Source of the DNA: Alloprevotella tannerae
GTDB taxonomy: Bacteria; Bacteroidota; Bacteroidia; Bacteroidales; Bacteroidaceae
DNA: 64,000 nt
Assembly (NCBI GenBank): GCA_015259125.1
Contig: JABZGR010000003.1
Span: forward strand, 90,001-154,000
Reading direction: 5' to 3'
Part shown: piece by piece, positions 45,362 through 54,505 of the stretch
How the letters are laid out: each line of letters begins with the position of its first letter
Numbering within the stretch: position 1 is the first letter of the stretch
The notes under the pieces: generated by a model
What the model was told of the DNA's origin: nothing
The model's database searches: none
What the model saw: the letters and a program-made list of their open reading frames with translations, nothing else
Made by a program: the position numbers and the translations under genes

Positions 45362-45826
45362 TTATTTTATCCAAACATCCGCCCAAGCTGCAGGCGATGT
45401 TGTCGTTACAACACTGCAAGCCATCTTATATCCTTTCAAAGGGCCTAAGGCAGAGACTTTATAGCCAATCTTCCCCTTCTTCATCTTGATCCTTTCTACC
45501 ATACACCAGTTGTAAATGATCAACTTGCGGATATTCCCATCCTTCTCAAATTCTGCTTCCCCTAAGTCTTTTGAATAGACGCCTGCCGTCTGCGTCACTT
45601 GGGTTAGGAGCTTTTCGCCTTTGTAAATAGCCACGCTTTTCATATCAAACGTTTTATATCCGAGGGCGTAAAACGTATCCGGCTGCATCCCTTCCCAAAC
45701 AACAACAGAGTCAGCATCTCGATTTGTTTGTATAGCAGGGTAATTTTCCCCTTTATCGCAAGCGCCCAAACACGCAATAATGAGTAAGGAGAGTAGACTT
45801 GCGGATGCGAACAATAATTTTCTCAT
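45362..45826 (-). CDS. small lipoprotein, tandem copy 2
   Basis: A 154-residue lipoprotein paralogous to the adjacent downstream gene. The signal peptide and the central 80-odd residues are nearly identical to copy 1. The mature N-terminus (DKGENYPAIQTNRDADSVVV) and the C-terminus (VVTTTSPAAWADVWIK) differ. Upstream DNA to 45885 is also nearly identical. The pattern is two conserved blocks flanking diverged ends. Function unknown. Confidence 0.82.
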   Translation of the reverse strand: MRKLLFASASLLSLLIIACLGACDKGENYPAIQTNRDADSVVVWEGMQPDTFYALGYKTFDMKSVAIYKGEKLLTQVTQTAGVYSKDLGEAEFEKDGNIRKLIIYNWCMVERIKMKKGKIGYKVSALGPLKGYKMACSVVTTTSPAAWADVWIK

Positions 45827-45863
45827 AAGTTTTAGTTTTGAAATGGTTCAAGTTTTATCAATT

Positions 45864-45872
45864 GCAAAGTTA
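45864..45872 (-). promoter_or_regulatory. -7 box of lipoprotein copy 2
   Basis: TAACTTTGC on the minus strand within the 121-bp upstream block shared with copy 1. Confidence 0.6.
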
Positions 45873-45885
45873 GAAAAAAAGAAAG

Positions 45886-46198
45886 AGGATAGAAATTCAC
45901 TAAAATAATTTTTCGATGCTCCTATTTTTTTGGCTACTGCTTGCTTTTCTCCACCCTCAGCGCCCTATTTCGAACATCGACAGGACAGACATTTTAGTTT
46001 TTCATCGTGATAAAAATGGTTTGCGCTCGTGATGAAAAGAGCTTCATCTCACGATAAAAAAGGTCTACGCTCACGAGCGTAAACATACCAAGCCAAGTAT
46101 CGCGACCTAAAAAAGCAGTGGTAGGGCGTGATTGCTCCAACTTTTCGCACTAAAATTTCCCATCATCGGGCAGCGCAAAAGCCACGCGGGCATTTTGA
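45886..46198. other. gene-free region with family B array
   Basis: Between the lipoprotein pair and the ABC permease end. Only the array at 46003-46085 is recognisable. Confidence 0.55.
46003..46085. repeat. family B array, copy 3 (four CTCACGA units)
   Basis: Cores at 46005 and 46027 (TCGTGA) and 46048 and 46070 (CTCACGA), period 21-22 bp, a third order of core orientations. Tails include AAAAATGGTTTGCG, GAAAAGAGCTTCAT and AAAAAAGGTCTACG. Confidence 0.88.
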
Positions 46199-46981
46199 TT
46201 ACAACGATGGCTGCGGAGAGACGAAGCGCTCGAGATAGTCGAATAAGATAAAGAGAAGAAAACCCGTAAGGGCCAGCATCACAATTGCACCATACATCGC
46301 CGTATAGTCCATACGCATCCACAGATCTACGATTAAGTAACCCACGCCTGCGTCAGTGCCGTAAGTTTCCGTGACAAACAAGACGGAAATCGCAGTGCCC
46401 AGCGCTACGCGCACAGAGGAAAAGAGCGTGGGCGCAATGGCCGGCAGAAGTACGTGGCGCAAAAGTTGGCGCCGATTACCGCGGAGGGAAACGATAACGG
46501 CCACGTAGCGCTGCGGAACGGCAGCAAGGGCGTCGCGGATATTGACCATCAATTGGAAGACAAGGACCAAGACGAGCATCGTCACCTTGGAGGCGTTGCC
46601 CAGTCCGCACAGGACCATGATAATAGGCAACAAAATAAGTTTGGGTACAGGGTAGACAAAATATAAAAGGCCATCGAGCACGTAGCGGAGCGACTTGAAA
46701 AAATACATGCCCACTGCGCCGGCCAGCGCTAACAATACGGAGAGGGCCAAACCCATAGCTAAGCGCAGCAAACTCTCGGCTAAATGATGAAAAAGGGACG
46801 CCTCGCCGATGAGCGTGGGCAGCTGTTGATAAACGACCCAAGGGGTGGGAAGCAGATCGCTCCGCAGGGCTTCGGCGCCGCAGATCCATAGGAGGTGCAG
46901 CGTAAGAAAGCCAACGAGAAAGCGCCGCAATTGATGGCCGGTGCGGCGCGTGCGGCCGCGCAACAGACGGGGGCTAAACAT
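46199..46981 (-). CDS. ABC transporter permease (SsuC/TauC-like)
   Basis: A 260-residue inner-membrane permease with about six helices of the BPD_transp_1 type. The EAA-like loop (AAVPQRYVAVIVSLRGNRRQ) contacts the ATPase. It resembles permeases for nitrate, taurine or sulfonates. It overlaps the ATPase gene by 8 bp, which fixes it as part of a three-gene importer. Confidence 0.88.
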   Translation of the reverse strand: MFSPRLLRGRTRRTGHQLRRFLVGFLTLHLLWICGAEALRSDLLPTPWVVYQQLPTLIGEASLFHHLAESLLRLAMGLALSVLLALAGAVGMYFFKSLRYVLDGLLYFVYPVPKLILLPIIMVLCGLGNASKVTMLVLVLVFQLMVNIRDALAAVPQRYVAVIVSLRGNRRQLLRHVLLPAIAPTLFSSVRVALGTAISVLFVTETYGTDAGVGYLIVDLWMRMDYTAMYGAIVMLALTGFLLFILFDYLERFVSPQPSL

Positions 46982-47651
46982 CTTCTAAGGTGTATTGAAA
47001 ATCGGGCAACAACGTGAGCCGCTTATGGGCCGCCAATCGCCGCGGCAGCGCGTGGTGCGTCACCATCACAGTCGTCACGGGATATTGTTCGCGCAAAGCG
47101 AGCAGGAGTTCGAAGGCCTCAGCCGCTTTATCAGCATCGAGCGCAGAAAATGGCTCATCGAGCAAAAGGAGTTGGGCTTCCTGACAAAAAGCACGGGCCA
47201 AGGCGGCGCGCTGGCGCTGTCCGCCGCTCAGCGTTTGCGGATAGCGGGTGCAAAGATCAGTCAGTTGGAGCGTCTCTATAATATGTCGTTGCGCCGCTTC
47301 CGAGCGCATGCGTCCGCCAAGCAGCCCCGGCAGCGCAATGTTAGCGCCAACGGTCTTCCAAGGCAGGAGTCCGTAGCCCTGCTGCACGTAGGCGGTAGCG
47401 AGATGCTTATCATTGGCGGCGTATCCACCGATGGTGATGCTTCCCGCTGCGGCGGGCAGCAGGCCGGCCAAGGCATTGAGCAGCGTAGACTTGCCGATGC
47501 CGGACGCACCATTGATCTGTAGAAACTCGCCCTGTGCCAGCGTGAAAGAAAGATGGGCTATGATCGGCGCATCTTCAGCCGGCCGACCGCCGGACGGCGG
47601 CCGATTGATTCGCAAATCGGAGACAGTGAGAAAGGAAGCGGGCGAAGACAT
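46974..47651 (-). CDS. ABC transporter ATP-binding protein (SsuB/TauB-like)
   Basis: A 225-residue ATPase. Walker A is NGASGIGKSTLL, the signature is LSGGQRQRAALARAF, Walker B is LLLLDEPFSALD, and the switch histidine lies in VMVTHH. It pairs with the overlapping permease. The substrate-binding gene lies 24 bp upstream. Confidence 0.92.
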   Translation of the reverse strand: MSSPASFLTVSDLRINRPPSGGRPAEDAPIIAHLSFTLAQGEFLQINGASGIGKSTLLNALAGLLPAAAGSITIGGYAANDKHLATAYVQQGYGLLPWKTVGANIALPGLLGGRMRSEAAQRHIIETLQLTDLCTRYPQTLSGGQRQRAALARAFCQEAQLLLLDEPFSALDADKAAEAFELLLALREQYPVTTVMVTHHALPRRLAAHKRLTLLPDFQYTLEDV

Positions 47652-47675
47652 GGATGCGTGCGGCGAAGACGTGGA

Positions 47676-48674
47676 TTAGGGCAAGGCCGGCATCGGCACG
47701 ATGAGCTGTTGGGGCGTCAAATCCTTCTTCAGGGCCTTCTTTTGCTTGAGCCAAGCGATGGCAGCTTGCAGTTCATCAACCTTAGGCGGCGTTGCCGGCG
47801 TATAATCGGGGACGGGGATGTGCGCAGCCAATTTCTCGGGCGCGCCGGCATAGTCTTTGATCCAACGCGCCAAGGTTTTTGTATCTGCATCGCGCAACTT
47901 TTGCACGGCTAAATTATAGCCCTGTAAAAGCAAAGCCAAGGCTTTGTTGTTGCCGTCTTGAGCCAGTTCGCGCTTCACCAAGAGTCCTGTCGCCTCCCAG
48001 TGATGGGCGGAAGAAACATCGCGTCGGCCGCAACGCCCGGAGGCTTCTGCCATCGTTGCAAAAGGCTCGGGGAGAACGGCGGCGCCAAGTTTGCCTTGCA
48101 GCAAAAGCTCTAAGCGCAGCGGAATCTTTTGCACTTCGACGCGGTGTACGACGGCGCCTTTCGCAACTGCGGGCTGCGTAAAACGATCCGTGAGAAAATC
48201 GACCACGGTATTGTTGGAGACGCCGAAAGATGAGGGAAAGGCTTCCGAAGTTGCGCCGTAGGCCATCCAACTAAAGTCTCCGTCGAGTTTCATGACGAGT
48301 CCGGCGTCCACACCTCCGGCTACCTGCAACGCAGCTCCGGTATAGTCGGTCACCGTTCCGTCCAATTTACCGGCTTGGAGTGCCGCATCGCGATCATTGG
48401 CAGAGAAAAAGTGGACGATTTCCAACTTTAGGCCGAGCGAATCATAGATGCCGGTCTCCTGGGCCACAGCAAAGGGCAGAAAATCCATAGAACTCATCGC
48501 GCCAATCGTAAGCGAGGGCGATGAAGTGGCGTCCTGCGATTTCTTTTTCGGCGCACAGGCCGCAAAAATCAAGACTAAAAGGAGCAAAGGAAGGAATCTG
48601 CCGAGCCGCAAAAGGCACTGCGGGAAGCCAAAGCGGGAGCGCATCGACGCGGCATCTGTATTTCTTGTCATCAT
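47676..48674 (-). CDS. NMT1/SsuA-like substrate-binding lipoprotein
   Basis: A 332-residue lipoprotein (signal ending LIFAAC, then APKKKSQD) of the NMT1/THI5-SsuA fold: TIGAMSSMDFLPFAVAQETG, YDSLGLKLEIVHF and DRDAALQAGKLDGTVTD are typical. Ligands of the family include sulfonates, nitrate, pyrimidine precursors and riboflavin-like compounds, so the substrate cannot be named. First gene of the importer operon. ATG at 48674 is used; an ATG 10 codons later would also keep the signal. Confidence 0.87.
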   Translation of the reverse strand: MMTRNTDAASMRSRFGFPQCLLRLGRFLPLLLLVLIFAACAPKKKSQDATSSPSLTIGAMSSMDFLPFAVAQETGIYDSLGLKLEIVHFFSANDRDAALQAGKLDGTVTDYTGAALQVAGGVDAGLVMKLDGDFSWMAYGATSEAFPSSFGVSNNTVVDFLTDRFTQPAVAKGAVVHRVEVQKIPLRLELLLQGKLGAAVLPEPFATMAEASGRCGRRDVSSAHHWEATGLLVKRELAQDGNNKALALLLQGYNLAVQKLRDADTKTLARWIKDYAGAPEKLAAHIPVPDYTPATPPKVDELQAAIAWLKQKKALKKDLTPQQLIVPMPALP

Positions 48675-48700
48675 AGCTTATTGGGGTTTATTCACAATGG

Positions 48701-48709
48701 GCAAAAGTA
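48701..48709 (-). promoter_or_regulatory. -7 box of the ABC importer operon
   Basis: TACTTTTGC on the minus strand, about 27 nt before the start codon; no -33 match found. Confidence 0.5.
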
Positions 48710-48754
48710 CGAAGAAATTCGAAGAAACGACCGCATCAGCGGGCCTAAGTACAC

Positions 48755-50917
48755 TCAAGCCCGACGCAAACGCAAGCTATTGGCGACTACGCTCACCGAA
48801 CTCAAAGCCATCGCGGCGGCGGCCAAGCTCGGCGAAAGCGAAAGTCCGAAGGTCGGAATCAGAACGCCCGCTGCGAGCGGAATCAGACAGAGATTGTAGA
48901 TAAAAGCCCAAAACAAATTTTCCCGAATCACGCGAACGATGCGCCGAGATAGGCGAATGGCGGCCGGAATTTGCGACAAATCGCTGCGAATAATCGTCAT
49001 TTGCGCGACGTCCATCGCGACATCGCTGCCGCGCCCCATAGCTATGCTTAAATCGGCCGCAGCCAAGGCCGCCGAATCGTTGATGCCGTCGCCGACCATC
49101 GCGACGCGGTGACCCGCCACCTGTAGTTGCTTCACGTAAGTTGCCTTGTCGGCCGGCAAAACCCCGCCGCGGAAAGTTTCAATCCCCAAGCGCTGCGCCA
49201 AAGCCGCAGCCGCGCGCTCGCTATCGCCCGTCAAGAGATGCACCGTCAAGCCTTCGCGGCGAAAAGCCTTGACCGCCGCGGCCGACGTAGGCTTGATGCG
49301 ATCCGCAATGGCAAGCACGGCGATCACGCGCTCCGCATCGGCGAAATAAATCACGGTATACTCGGCTGAAAAGTCCGTTGCCGGCAGCACCAAGTTCAAT
49401 TCCTCCATCCATTTTCGGTTACCGGCGCGATAAGTTTGCCCCCGATAGACGCCCTCAACGCCCATTCCCGTCCGACTTTGAAAGACTTCGATCTCAGCAG
49501 CTTCGACGTCGGCAAAATGACGCACGACAGCGTCGGCCAAAGGATGCTCCGATTTTTGCTCCAGTCCGACAAGGATGCGCATTTGTTCCGCTGTCAGCGC
49601 CCCTTGTACCGCTTCGACGTCCGGACGTCCTTCAGTAATCGTACCGGTCTTGTCCAAAACAATCGTATCAATGCTCTTCGCGCGCTCCAAAGCCTCAGCA
49701 TCTTTGACGAGAATGCCTTTCTCGGCCGCGCGCCCAATGCCGACCATCAGCGCAGTAGGCGTAGCTAAACCCAAAGCGCAAGGGCAGGCCACGACAAGCA
49801 CGGTTACGGCGCTCAAAAGGGCGCGCGTCAGCGCACTGTCGCCGGGTATATTATCGAAAAGCAGCCAGGCAAAAAAGGAAATCAAAGCAATGAGCATCAC
49901 GGTTGGGACAAAGACGCCCGCCACCTTGTCTACGAGTCGGCGAATGGGCGCTTTGCTGTTCTGCGCTTCCTGCACTAAGGCGATAATGCGGGCAAGTATC
50001 GTCGCGTTGCCCACACTTTCGGCGCGAAAGTTAAAGCTTCCCTTTTGGTTGATCGTACCTTCAAAGACCTTACTGCCCACTTGCTTTTCCACCGGTACGG
50101 GTTCGCCGCTCAAAAGACTTTCATCGACATACGAACTACCGGCTGTAATTGTCCCATCTACGGGCACTTTTTCGCCGGGGCGCACGACGAGGACATCACC
50201 GCTCCGCACTTCGGCAATTTTAACGGTCTCCTGCGTCCCATCGGCCTTTAAGCGAATCGTTTCCTGCGGTCGCAGTCCCATCAATTTGCGAAGCGAAGCG
50301 GCCGTCCCATATTTGGCTCGCGCCTCGAGTAAGCGCCCGATCAATATAAAGGTAATCACACCGCAGGAAGAATCAAAATAGAGGTGGGCATCGCGGCCTA
50401 AGACTTCGGGAAACAAGAGATTGAAGACACTAAAACTATAACTGATGCCCGTACTCAAAGCTACGAGCGTATCCATATCAGCCGCGCCCTGTCGAGCTTG
50501 CCGCAAAGCGTTGCGAAAGAATTGCCGACCGGCAATGAAGACCACGGGCGTGGCGAGCAGCCACAACGCCCAGCCGCGCCAAGCACCGCCGTCGGTCATC
50601 GAAAGGTAAGTGACGATCACACTGAGCAAGACGGCGATCACGGCATTTCGCCTTGCCGTGTGATACGCACTCCGCTGACGCGTCTCTGCATCAGCGTCGT
50701 TTTGTTGAGTTATGATAAGGCGATAGCCGGCCTGATCTATGGCCGCCGCCAACTGCTCTGCATTCGTTACTTTCGGATCATATTTGACCTGCACCTCCGC
50801 CGCGGCAAAATTGCACACAGCTGCCGCCACGCCGGGCTGCTTATTGAGCACCTTTTCCGCCCGCAGCGCGCAGTTGGCACAATGCAGGCCTTCTATGGGG
50901 AAACGTTTGGTTATCAT
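48755..50917 (-). CDS. copA: copper-type P1B ATPase
   Basis: A 720-residue heavy-metal pump. One N-terminal HMA domain with CANC (13-16) is followed by eight membrane helices with the metal-site CPC (VVACPCALGLATP), the phosphorylation motif DKTGTITEG, the nucleotide-domain HP motif (SEHPLADAV) and the hinge GDGINDSAALAAADLS. The CPC site and HMA point to Cu(I) export. No copper-sensor operator or chaperone gene adjoins it. Confidence 0.93.
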   Translation of the reverse strand: MITKRFPIEGLHCANCALRAEKVLNKQPGVAAAVCNFAAAEVQVKYDPKVTNAEQLAAAIDQAGYRLIITQQNDADAETRQRSAYHTARRNAVIAVLLSVIVTYLSMTDGGAWRGWALWLLATPVVFIAGRQFFRNALRQARQGAADMDTLVALSTGISYSFSVFNLLFPEVLGRDAHLYFDSSCGVITFILIGRLLEARAKYGTAASLRKLMGLRPQETIRLKADGTQETVKIAEVRSGDVLVVRPGEKVPVDGTITAGSSYVDESLLSGEPVPVEKQVGSKVFEGTINQKGSFNFRAESVGNATILARIIALVQEAQNSKAPIRRLVDKVAGVFVPTVMLIALISFFAWLLFDNIPGDSALTRALLSAVTVLVVACPCALGLATPTALMVGIGRAAEKGILVKDAEALERAKSIDTIVLDKTGTITEGRPDVEAVQGALTAEQMRILVGLEQKSEHPLADAVVRHFADVEAAEIEVFQSRTGMGVEGVYRGQTYRAGNRKWMEELNLVLPATDFSAEYTVIYFADAERVIAVLAIADRIKPTSAAAVKAFRREGLTVHLLTGDSERAAAALAQRLGIETFRGGVLPADKATYVKQLQVAGHRVAMVGDGINDSAALAAADLSIAMGRGSDVAMDVAQMTIIRSDLSQIPAAIRLSRRIVRVIRENLFWAFIYNLCLIPLAAGVLIPTFGLSLSPSLAAAAMALSSVSVVANSLRLRRA

Positions 50918-50942
50918 CGTCTTTATCTTTATTTTATATACG

Positions 50943-50951
50943 GCAAAATTA
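50943..50951 (-). promoter_or_regulatory. -7 box of copA
   Basis: TAATTTTGC on the minus strand; about 20-25 nt leader expected. No -33 match. Confidence 0.45.
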
Positions 50952-51346
50952 CGGGTTCAATTGCTGTTATGCCTTATGTTTTCTGCTGAATATTTTTAAG
51001 TATTTGCAGAATTGAGAAGCGCTGCGCGTACAAGTTCAGGTGCGCCTCTCGCCCATTGCTCACTCCAAACGCTACCTTACACGCCTCACGCCCAAGTGTA
51101 AAAACCACGAATAGTCGTCAGGGCAGAGGCACATTTGGACATTCGCAACTCCTATGGGCGTCCGAAGGGTGCGATAAGAGGCGAGGCGCTACCCTATCCG
51201 CTATGGGCGCAAACGACAGTGCGAACGAAACTCGGAGCATTGCGCACTATGTGAGCTTAACAGGGCACAAAGAAAAGACTTGCGCACCGATCATCTCGCG
51301 ATGGTCAGTACACAAGCCTAAAGAATGCGTTTGAGGTATGCTAAAC
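50952..51346. other. gene-free region between copA and the small peptide gene
   Basis: No recognisable gene, repeat or RNA. Frames across it lack signals and domains. Confidence 0.5.
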
Positions 51347-51550
51347 TTAACTTTCCTCCGTTGTATCAGCCTCCTGGACCGTAAAAGTCATTTGATGCGG
51401 TGTACCCAAATGGGTTCTCACAATCGGCTCGAGCGTTTTCTCGTAGTGAGGTTTTTCCGTGCGGGCTTCACCGTGAGATGCCGATGTCATCAGTAGTCCT
51501 GTAGGGAGGTCAACTTGGCGCAAATGCGGCGCCTGATAAGGTTTAAGCAT
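51347..51550 (-). CDS. small peptide gene with YxxP-type N-terminus
   Basis: A 67-residue protein starting MLKPYQAPHLRQVDLPTG and followed by a small-residue stretch (LLMTSASHGEA). It lies 14 bp behind the large secreted-protein gene on the same strand, so it is probably cotranscribed. Short peptides with a YxxP..xxV..L...LL.xSxxGE layout are common near secreted-protein genes in Bacteroidales, but their role is not known. No signal peptide. Coding status is inferred from position and pattern. Confidence 0.6.
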   Translation of the reverse strand: MLKPYQAPHLRQVDLPTGLLMTSASHGEARTEKPHYEKTLEPIVRTHLGTPHQMTFTVQEADTTEES

Positions 51551-51564
51551 AAGTCTGTTATTTG

Positions 51565-54195
51565 TTATCTATAGATTTTCTTACCGCCTACGATCTGCAA
51601 TCCCTTTGCCGAGCCGTCAGTGCGACGCCCGTTGAGGTCATAACGCGGTTGGCCTTTTCCATCTCGATCGTTGCGCACCGGACCGCAGATGCCCGTGAGT
51701 ACACCGTTGATATCCAACTTCAATTCGCCGATGGCCTTCGTGGATGTGAAGTAGGTGCGGAAGGGCGAAACAACGTTGGTCGTCATTTTCGTAAACGTCA
51801 TATTGTCGAAACTATAAGCTACCGCACCGGCATCCAACGAAGATTCAGCATAGACACCGGTTTGCGTAAACGGATCCGACTTTAAGCTGTAAGCAACTTG
51901 CGGTGTAGCCTTCACAGATACGTTGGTGAGGCGGTCAAACGGATGATTGTCGAACGTTTGCAAAAGGTAGGGCGTATGAGCCGTAGCGTGGGCCGTCTCA
52001 TTAAAGTTGAGCAAGTAATCATTACCTGCCGTGTTGGTAGCTGTAGCAAAGCCGGCTACCTTCATATTGCTTGTCGGCACGTCAAAGTCGAAGGGCAGGA
52101 TGAAAGTCGTAGAGAGCGTGTTGGCCCCGGTATCGAATACGCGGTCGTAAGTGACGCTTTCGGCCGTGAAATCTTGCGGAACATAGAGCGGAGCAGCATC
52201 TTGCAACGCGAAGCGCGCCGTTGTGCCGTTGACGATAAAGTTGTCGCCTCGCAGAGTCGTCGTTGTCGGCAAATAATACAAGGTGTTGTTAACTGCCGGC
52301 TGGCCTTGGCGCAAATCTTCCGCCGTCACGTCCGCGCTAATCGTAGCTCCGGTCAAGTCGAGATAACTCATTGGGAGGTTGTAAACGCCATTTGCATCGC
52401 TCCAAGTATTGTTGAGCGCCAAGAAGCGTGCGGCATACTTCGTCAGAAGGCCTTTTGTCACCTTGAGATTTGCATAACATTTGCGCTGATTATTTGTAGT
52501 ATCAGCCTGCGTAGGTGCAAGAACGAGCGAAACAAAGTCGACGTGGATGCGCTTAAACATAGCCGCCAGCGTAGGATTAGCCTCCGTCAGAATATCTATA
52601 CCGCCTTCGATCAAGTGCTGATCAGCATTGAGCAGATGCAAAGCCACCTTTACGGGTAAATGACCCAGACTCCATCCCATACTGTTCTTATCCATTGAGC
52701 CATCGGCCTGGAAGGCTGTGAGGCGAAGGGTGCGCTGAGCAGCCAAAGTGTCGTTCTGCAAAGGAATATCAGCCACGTGGATGTCGCCAACAGGGATACC
52801 GGCAAAGCTAAACTGCTTCAAATCTAAATTGTACGTACCGTTGCTATTCTTTGTGACGAGCACGGCTGCATTATTTAGAGGGAGAGGCACCGCGATGTCG
52901 TTGTCGGCCGTCAGAGAGACAGAGAGACTGCCCGGATAGTCGCCGCTCTTCGCATCGGCTACGGCGTCGGTAAACTTAAACGTGTAGTCGGTAGTTTTGC
53001 TGCCGTCAGTTACTTTCAGCGTAATACACTTCTGCGCGTTATCATAGAAAGCGGGTTCAGCAAATTTCCCAAAGGTCGTCTCTAAAGAGTCGTTGACCAT
53101 CTTAAAGCCTTCGGCCGGTGTCCCTTCAATCACGATGCCCGGCGCATAAGCGTAAGGCAGCGTGTATTCCTTTACGTCCGGCGTAAAGGCAGCAAAGGTC
53201 TCACCATTGATTTTCACGCCGGCAAGCGTCGGCTTTGCAGCCTCGCCAAATTGGATCTGATAGCTATGCACATTATCGGGAGAGACGCTGACGTCATTGC
53301 CCTTTACGGTGATGGTCAAAATGCGCGTGACTTGGTTGTATGTCGTATCAATGCTTGCGCCTGCGCCATCGGCAGTGAGTACAAGAGCGGCCGGCTCGTA
53401 AGTTTCAGTCGACAAATCTACCTGCGCACTGACCGGAACGGCAGCCCCCTTATAAGCAATGGATTTAAGCCGGGAGTTGTAGATGAATTGCACGTCATCT
53501 ATCGAAAATTCATCGTTGTAGGAAGCGCCCGGCGTTTCGTTGGTCGTAAACGAAGCGAGCATATACATTTTCGCTGCGGTCGTGCCCGTATACGTAAAAC
53601 CTCCGGCGTAACGCGTCCATTCATCGGTTACAGTAGAATAGATCGTCGTCTCGGCAATCAAGTATTTGGCCTTGTTTTCTTCTGTCTCGTGGGGATCTTT
53701 GTAATCAATGTCGCCGTGCAAAACCGCGTGGCAGCGACCTGTATAAGTATCATTGCCGCCCCGTCCGCGCTTAAACTTTGCGTAAAAGACCAAGGAGTCG
53801 GGGCGTCCGGCGAACAGACAACTATTAGCGCTGTCGCGTCTCGTATAATTATAGTTGGCCTTATCAGCCGGCGTACTGTTGCCCATATTGATGCAGCCCG
53901 TAGTCAAATTGCCATTGGCTTTTGTGCCCCAAATACTGCTTGATTTGAGCAAGACAGCATTACCTGTGCGTCCTTCAATCTTGACAGTATTCTTTTTAGA
54001 ACTATTCTTAGCCATGCTTCCTAAAAAGCCCAAACCGGAAGTATTGGCTGATACGAAACTATACCAGCCATCGCCAGGTTCATTGGCGTTCTTCCACGTT
54101 TCAAAACCGGAATTATTCACTTGAAAAGCCCCCGTTTGTGCACTCAAAGATAAGGCCAAGGCGGCAAAAAAACTTGTCAATAAAAAATGTCTCAT
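51565..54195 (-). CDS. large secreted protein with PCMD and calycin-like domains
   Basis: An 876-residue exported protein. The signal peptide ends LSLSAQ (20). Residues 25-230 look like a PCMD (putative carbohydrate metabolism) domain (NSGFETWKN, GDGWYSF, DSLVFYAKFKR, EFSIDDVQFIYNS). Middle repeats (ILTITVKGNDVSV, CITLKVTDGSKTTDYTF) resemble cadherin-like/Ig folds. A calycin-like beta-barrel domain (about 415-555; LDLKQFSFAGIPVGDIHV) follows. The C-terminus (RYDLNGRRTDGSAKGLQIVG then GKKIYR) is a variant of the tail on the 28-32 kb proteins. Probably surface-exposed, possibly glycan-binding. Confidence 0.82.
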   Translation of the reverse strand: MRHFLLTSFFAALALSLSAQTGAFQVNNSGFETWKNANEPGDGWYSFVSANTSGLGFLGSMAKNSSKKNTVKIEGRTGNAVLLKSSSIWGTKANGNLTTGCINMGNSTPADKANYNYTRRDSANSCLFAGRPDSLVFYAKFKRGRGGNDTYTGRCHAVLHGDIDYKDPHETEENKAKYLIAETTIYSTVTDEWTRYAGGFTYTGTTAAKMYMLASFTTNETPGASYNDEFSIDDVQFIYNSRLKSIAYKGAAVPVSAQVDLSTETYEPAALVLTADGAGASIDTTYNQVTRILTITVKGNDVSVSPDNVHSYQIQFGEAAKPTLAGVKINGETFAAFTPDVKEYTLPYAYAPGIVIEGTPAEGFKMVNDSLETTFGKFAEPAFYDNAQKCITLKVTDGSKTTDYTFKFTDAVADAKSGDYPGSLSVSLTADNDIAVPLPLNNAAVLVTKNSNGTYNLDLKQFSFAGIPVGDIHVADIPLQNDTLAAQRTLRLTAFQADGSMDKNSMGWSLGHLPVKVALHLLNADQHLIEGGIDILTEANPTLAAMFKRIHVDFVSLVLAPTQADTTNNQRKCYANLKVTKGLLTKYAARFLALNNTWSDANGVYNLPMSYLDLTGATISADVTAEDLRQGQPAVNNTLYYLPTTTTLRGDNFIVNGTTARFALQDAAPLYVPQDFTAESVTYDRVFDTGANTLSTTFILPFDFDVPTSNMKVAGFATATNTAGNDYLLNFNETAHATAHTPYLLQTFDNHPFDRLTNVSVKATPQVAYSLKSDPFTQTGVYAESSLDAGAVAYSFDNMTFTKMTTNVVSPFRTYFTSTKAIGELKLDINGVLTGICGPVRNDRDGKGQPRYDLNGRRTDGSAKGLQIVGGKKIYR

Positions 54196-54468
54196 TGATT
54201 TCCTTTTACTTTTCTTGGGCGCAAAGGTAATATATCTCAGGGTAAACTATTTGGGCATAGTTGTTTTTTACCCACAAAAAAATAAAAGAATCTTTAGTTT
54301 TCTGCTTGCCGTCCGCCTGCAAGTCGTCCGAAACCCTAGCATTAGGCGCACTTCGTACGTGAAACGATGCAGCAACGCATAAATTTATATTTTGGGCTTT
54401 GTCGGGGTCTACGGCGACAAAAAAGGAGGGAGCGGGACGACAGAGCAACTAAATTCCGAACGCTTTAT
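54196..54468. other. divergent intergenic region upstream of the PCMD gene
   Basis: Contains a minus-strand -7 box TACCTTTGC (54229-54221) serving the PCMD gene. No other feature seen. Confidence 0.55.
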
Positions 54469-54500
54469 TTTGCACCTAAATGCCCATTGCCTACTTTTGC
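54469..54500 (+). promoter_or_regulatory. promoter of the LpxL-like gene, apparently leaderless
   Basis: TTTG (54469-54472), 19 bp, TACTTTTGC (54492-54500). The ATG is at 54506, so transcription would start at or within a base or two of the start codon. Confidence 0.75.
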
Positions 54501-54505
54501 ACCCT

